Part shown: positions 19,507 through 22,040 of the stretch, piece after piece
How the letters are laid out: every line of letters starts with the position of its first letter
Position numbering within the stretch: position 1 is the first letter of the stretch
DNA from: Guillardia theta CCMP2712
Taxonomy: Eukaryota > Cryptophyceae > Pyrenomonadales > Geminigeraceae
Direction of reading: 5' to 3'
DNA: 22,040 nucleotides
NCBI RefSeq assembly: GCF_000315625.1
Contig: NW_005434592.1
Coordinates: 367,516-389,555, forward strand
Made by a program: the position numbers and the translations under genes
The notes under the pieces: model-generated
The model's input: the letters and a program-made list of their open reading frames with translations, nothing else
Databases searched by the model: none
Told to the model about the DNA's origin: nothing

Positions 19507-19719
19507 AGGCAGGGGGGCGGAGGGCCGCGGGGAGAGGAGAGAGGCGAGGTGAAGAGAGCAGGGAGAGAAGAAAATAGCAGGGAGCGTAGACGAGAAAGAA
19601 GAGGAGAAAGAAGAGGAGAAAGGAAGTGCAGGAAGAGAAGAGGAAAGCAGGGGGACAAGGCGAGAGCAGGGAGAGAAGAAAATAGCAGGGAGAGGAGTGA
19701 GGAGGAGATATCGAAGAGT
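19507..19719 (+). repeat. Long polypurine (GA-rich) tract with 31-bp direct repeat
   Basis: About 210 bp in which nearly every base on the plus strand is a purine. A 31-bp segment containing AGAGAAGAAAATAGCAGGGA is repeated at 19554-19584 and 19662-19692. The tract ends just upstream of an ATG at 19720. Open frames across it encode Arg/Glu low-complexity peptide and are probably not real. Confidence 0.85.
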
Positions 19720-19869
19720 ATGAAAGTCAATCACGCTGCACTTGTCGTCGCTTCGATAGCAGTTTTGCAGTTTCAGTTAGTAGAAACAATCTGCACGCAA
19801 CAGCCATGCACCAAGAACAGCGATTGCTCAAAGATCTGGTCAGCCAACGACCCCTACCCGAGGGTTTAG
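19720..19869 (+). CDS. Truncated secreted-protein gene ending in telomeric repeat
   Basis: The ATG at 19720 opens 49 codons. The N-terminus is a clear signal peptide (MKVNHAALVVASIAVLQF), with cleavage likely before or near the ETIC segment. A Cys-rich start of a mature protein follows (CTQQPCTKNSDC). Coding sequence is cut after NDPYP, and the last codons and the TAG stop come from the TTTAGGG array. The rest of the protein is missing, so this is most likely the 5' end of a secreted-protein gene broken by telomere addition. Family not recognised. Confidence 0.6.
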   Translation: MKVNHAALVVASIAVLQFQLVETICTQQPCTKNSDCSKIWSANDPYPRV

Positions 19870-19940
19870 GGTTTAGGGTTTAGGGTTTAGGGTTTAGGGT
19901 TTAGGGTTTAGGGTTTAGGGTTTAGGGTTTAGGGTTTAGG
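19862..19940 (+). repeat. Telomeric array 1 (TTTAGGG)n
   Basis: About 79 bp, roughly 11 repeats, G-rich strand reading rightwards as at a right chromosome end. It directly abuts a truncated coding sequence on the left and a 19-bp tandem repeat on the right. Confidence 0.97.
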
Positions 19941-20056
19941 AGCGCCGGTTATTTCAGGCGAGCGCCGGTTATTTCAGGCAGCGCCGGTTATTTCAGGCAG
20001 CGCCGGTTGTTTCAGGCAGCGCCGGTTATTTCAGGCAGCGCCGGTTATTTCAGGCA
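19941..20056. repeat. 19-bp tandem repeat, 6 copies
   Basis: Copies start at 19942, 19962, 19981, 20000, 20019 and 20038. The unit is GCGCCGGTTATTTCAGGCA, with one A-to-G change in the fourth copy and one extra base after the first. The array sits between telomeric array 1 and the leader of the 212-aa ORF. Confidence 0.95.
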
Positions 20057-20147
20057 CCATGGCTGCACGCGTGGTGTAGGGGAAGCTGCCAGGGCGCCAA
20101 GGAAGCTGCAAGCGAGAGGTTTGTATACTTCAAATAGCTTTCTAAGT

Positions 20148-20786
20148 ATGGTTCTTCAGTATGATGAAAATGTTCGCAACCTGCTGTATCGGAGATCATG
20201 CCAATACACGCAGAGCGGACTTGTGGATGCCTCTGTCCTCGAAGCTGATCTCGTCGAGAGGGTGAAGAGCTTCGCGAAGCGTTATCCGAACAGCAGGACA
20301 GCCCAGGCTTGCAAGGCTGTGGAGGGATGCACCCCCGACGCTATCGCAGAAGCCATCCGCTCGACATGTCAGCAGGCACGACGTGAGCTTCTCCAAGAAG
20401 CGATGACTGGATGGAGTGACGCATCCAGAGAATGGTTTATGCAGCAGATTGAAGAAGCCAAGAAGGAGAAGGTCGAGACATACACCGCCTCAGCAGGCAA
20501 CGAGGTGACTTCCTTCATCTCCATGACTCTCCTGGGCATCTCCTCGGTGTATGTCAACCATGAAGAAAAGCTGAAGAAGAAATTCGAAGAGATCGGACTG
20601 ATCGTAGACTCAGTGCAAGAGAGTAAAGCAATCATGTGGAAGGCTCCGTATAGACCCGAGATAGCGAGTGCTGAGGAGATCCCGGTGACTGTTTCCTTCC
20701 TCCGCATTGCACAAGCGGAGAAGCTCTGGCAGGGAAGAGAGGACTTCGCGATCGATGGTCGCAAGTTCACAGCTGTACATGTTTAG
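20148..20786 (+). CDS. Unrecognised subtelomeric protein, 212 aa, probably 3'-truncated
   Basis: The first ATG in the frame after the leader repeats is at 20148 (MVLQYDENVRNLLYRRSC); the frame is open upstream but has no earlier ATG. The product is mostly helical and charged, with VERVKSFAKRYPNSRTAQAC, CQQARRELLQEAM and HEEKLKKKFEEIGL. One moderately hydrophobic stretch, FISMTLLGISSVYV, is at about 124-137. No domain recognised. The stop TAG is supplied by the adjoining telomeric array, so the original C-terminus may be lost. A decayed copy of the leader and first codons sits at 16021-16160, showing that this is a dispersed subtelomeric family. Confidence 0.6.
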   Translation: MVLQYDENVRNLLYRRSCQYTQSGLVDASVLEADLVERVKSFAKRYPNSRTAQACKAVEGCTPDAIAEAIRSTCQQARRELLQEAMTGWSDASREWFMQQIEEAKKEKVETYTASAGNEVTSFISMTLLGISSVYVNHEEKLKKKFEEIGLIVDSVQESKAIMWKAPYRPEIASAEEIPVTVSFLRIAQAEKLWQGREDFAIDGRKFTAVHV

Positions 20787-20916
20787 GGTTTAGGGTTTAG
20801 GGTTTAGGGTTTAGGGTTTAGGGTTTAGGGTTTAGGGTTTAGGGTTTAGGGTTTAGGGTTTAGGGTTTAGGGTTTAGGGTTTAGGGTTTAGGGTTTAGGG
20901 TTTAGGGTTTAGGGTT
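20781..20916 (+). repeat. Telomeric array 2 (TTTAGGG)n
   Basis: About 136 bp, roughly 19 perfect repeats, same orientation as array 1. It overlaps the stop codon of the 212-aa ORF and ends 4 bp before the ATG of the next gene. Confidence 0.98.
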
Positions 20917-20920
20917 CACA

Positions 20921-21466
20921 ATGGAGGCAGCATCTCCGTCAAGCCAAGAGGACATGCAGCTCGTCAGCGAGCTGTCAGCAGTCATCGAAGATGCAGCTTC
21001 TTTGAACGAGGCGGGAACGAGCGAGCCGATCAAGCTGGTCCTGGACAAGGCCGTTGGCAACCTCCACGACACCTTCTACTCTCCGGGGAGCCTGGAGTTC
21101 ATGTCGCTGGGAGAGTGGGCGAAGATGCCAGAGGAGCAGGGAGTTGGGCGCAACGTTCTCAAGGAGAAGCTGGGGAAGTGGCTGCAGAGCAAGCGCTGGA
21201 CTCGCGTGCAAGGAGAGAGCAAGAAGGCAAGGAGGGGCAGCGCGTTCTCGCCACGGGCAACGGCAGCTGCTGAGCTTGAGCAGGAGGCGGAGAGCGACGA
21301 CATAGAGCGTCGATCTCTTAGCTTCCTGTTCATAGCACTGAGTAAATTCGCAGAGATGCATGTGGCCTGCTCGCTGAAGGTGGACAAGAAGGACCGACTG
21401 CGAGTGGAGATGAGGGAAGATGACGAAGAAGAGGAAGACATGGAGGAAGAGCAAGGCGAGGGCTAG
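20921..21466 (+). CDS. Unrecognised acidic-tailed protein, 181 aa
   Basis: An intact ORF from ATG 20921 to TAG 21464-21466. It opens MEAASPSSQEDMQLV, has a helical middle (GVGRNVLKEKLGKWLQSKRW), a basic patch (SKKARRGSAF), a segment RRSLSFLFIALSKFAEM, and ends in a Glu/Asp-rich tail (EDDEEEEDMEEEQGEG). No family recognised. The telomeric array stops 4 bp before the start codon, so either the 5' UTR is telomeric repeat, or the ORF is a surviving 3' exon of a gene whose upstream part was replaced. Basic patch plus acidic tail resembles chromatin-associated proteins, but that is only a resemblance. Confidence 0.6.
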   Translation: MEAASPSSQEDMQLVSELSAVIEDAASLNEAGTSEPIKLVLDKAVGNLHDTFYSPGSLEFMSLGEWAKMPEEQGVGRNVLKEKLGKWLQSKRWTRVQGESKKARRGSAFSPRATAAAELEQEAESDDIERRSLSFLFIALSKFAEMHVACSLKVDKKDRLRVEMREDDEEEEDMEEEQGEG

Positions 21467-21524
21467 CCTGGAAACAGGGCGAGCCCGTACCGAGCTTGAG
21501 CTGAGCTCAAGGTAAGGAGAGAAG

Positions 21525-21740
21525 GTAGGAGGCGACCGAAAGCCAAGGTGAGGAGAGGCAACTCTCCTGACTGAGGCTGAGGAAGCTGAATGGAGGAGGA
21601 GTAGGTGGCGACCGAAGGCCAAGGTGAGGAGAGGCAACTCTCCTGACTGAGGCTGAGGAAGCTGAATGGAGGTAGAGTAGGTGGCGACCGAAGGCCAAGG
21701 TGAGGAGAGGCAACTCTCCTGACTGAGGCTGAGGAAGCCA
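21525..21740 (+). repeat. 76-bp tandem repeat with GCAA-loop hairpins, about 2.8 copies
   Basis: Units start at 21525, 21601 and 21677 (exact 76-bp period) and share GGCGACCGAA and CTGACTGAGGCTGAGGAAGC. Each contains a perfect 7-bp hairpin, AGGAGAG-GCAA-CTCTCCT, at 21551-21568, 21627-21644 and 21703-21720. The loop is of GNRA type if transcribed rightwards. The array begins about 60 bp after the stop codon of the 181-aa gene, so it probably lies in its 3' UTR. A further hairpin (CTTGAGC/GCTCAAG) is at 21495-21511. Confidence 0.92.
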
Positions 21741-21889
21741 AGAGAAGACAGCAGAAGTAGAAAGTAGAAAGACGCCTCAGAAGCAGGGTTCGCATTGTAG
21801 GCCGTGTACTCCCAGTGCTCGAGCGCCTCTTTAGACTAGGATCAAATTGCATAAGCCCACAACGAGGCCGAGCAACATTCTAGCATTCT

Positions 21890-21895
21890 AATAAA
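21890..21895 (+). promoter_or_regulatory. Possible polyadenylation signal AATAAA
   Basis: AATAAA occurs about 425 bp after the stop of the 181-aa gene and just before the final (ATA)n/telomeric sequence. Whether this organism uses AATAAA is unknown. Confidence 0.3.
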
Positions 21896-21916
21896 CTCAC
21901 ATAATAATAATAATAA

Positions 21917-22040
21917 TAGGGTTTAGGGTTTAGGGTTTAGGGTTTAGGGTTTAGGGTTTAGGGTTTAGGGTTTAGGGTTTAGGGTTTAGTTTTAGCGTTT
22001 AAGGGTCTAGGGTTTAGGGTTTAGGGTTTAAGGTTTAGGG
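21917..22040 (+). repeat. Telomeric array 3 (TTTAGGG)n with variants, at window end
   Basis: About 124 bp, G-rich strand rightwards. It is preceded by an (ATA)n microsatellite (about 21899-21916). The outer part contains variant units such as TTTTAGCG, TTTAAGGG and TCTAGGG. Runs to the last base, so this may be the true chromosome end or another internal array. Confidence 0.97.

Noticed and set aside
19549-19719. Arg/Glu-rich N-terminal extension of the truncated secreted-protein ORF
   Set aside because: It begins at GTG and is just translated polypurine repeat; the ATG at 19720 starts directly with a signal peptide.
20007-20147. N-terminal extension of the 212-aa ORF through the 19-bp repeats
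   Set aside because: No ATG in frame before 20148; the extension starts at TTG inside tandem repeat DNA.
20975-21852. Minus-strand Leu/Ser/Pro-rich ORFs opposite the 181-aa gene and the 76-bp repeat
   Set aside because: Antisense shadows with repeat-derived sequence and no ATG-supported start or domain.

Overview
The window looks like the nuclear genome of a microbial eukaryote, running into a right-hand chromosome end. The evidence is spliced genes with very short GT-AG introns (mostly 42-68 nt), typical eukaryotic proteins (an RNA polymerase III subunit, a gamma-SNAP, an ER thioredoxin/PDI protein, an FHA protein, a centrin-binding Sfi1-like repeat protein), and long TTTAGGG arrays at the right. 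TTTAGGG telomeres occur in plants, many algae and some protists. Together with the tiny introns, a cryptophyte-like alga is my best guess, but the sequence alone does not prove it. Exon structures below were worked out by hand from reading frame, splice sites and phase. They have not been checked against transcripts.

Layout, left to right. 1-2507 (minus): 3' part of a large Sfi1-like Trp-repeat gene that runs off the left edge; its last ~240 bp become extremely GC-rich while the repeat period continues. 2980-6145 (minus): a nine-exon gene with an FHA domain and a coiled coil. 6850-7818 (minus): an unrecognised 307-aa protein whose hydrophobic leader is encoded by an 18-bp minisatellite. 7932-9647 (minus): a ten-exon methyltransferase-like protein with an N-terminal membrane or signal segment. 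9852-10885: a repeat-only region with a 137-bp tandem satellite, a fold-back element and a GC-rich island between 27-bp direct repeats. 11091-12179 (plus): a two-domain thioredoxin/PDI-like protein. 12417-13136 (minus) and 13346-13824 (plus): a divergent pair, a putative organelle membrane protein and RNA polymerase III subunit RPC11. 14082-15921 (minus): gamma-SNAP in 14 exons. 16551-18879 (minus): a long unrecognised charged multi-exon gene. Between the last two lies a decayed copy of a subtelomeric segment.

From 19500 rightwards the DNA is subtelomeric. It holds three unrelated pieces of coding sequence, each followed directly by a TTTAGGG array in the same orientation (19862-19940, 20781-20916, 21917-22040). 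The pieces are a signal-peptide ORF cut off after 49 codons, a 212-codon ORF, and a complete-looking 181-codon acidic protein gene. The last of these starts 5 bp after an array and carries a triplicated hairpin repeat in its 3' region. This looks like repeated breakage and telomere healing or end-joining, or an assembly that joined several chromosome ends.

The genes do not form an operon or pathway. The core ones serve general eukaryotic functions: transcription, vesicle fusion, ER redox folding and the centrosome/cytoskeleton.
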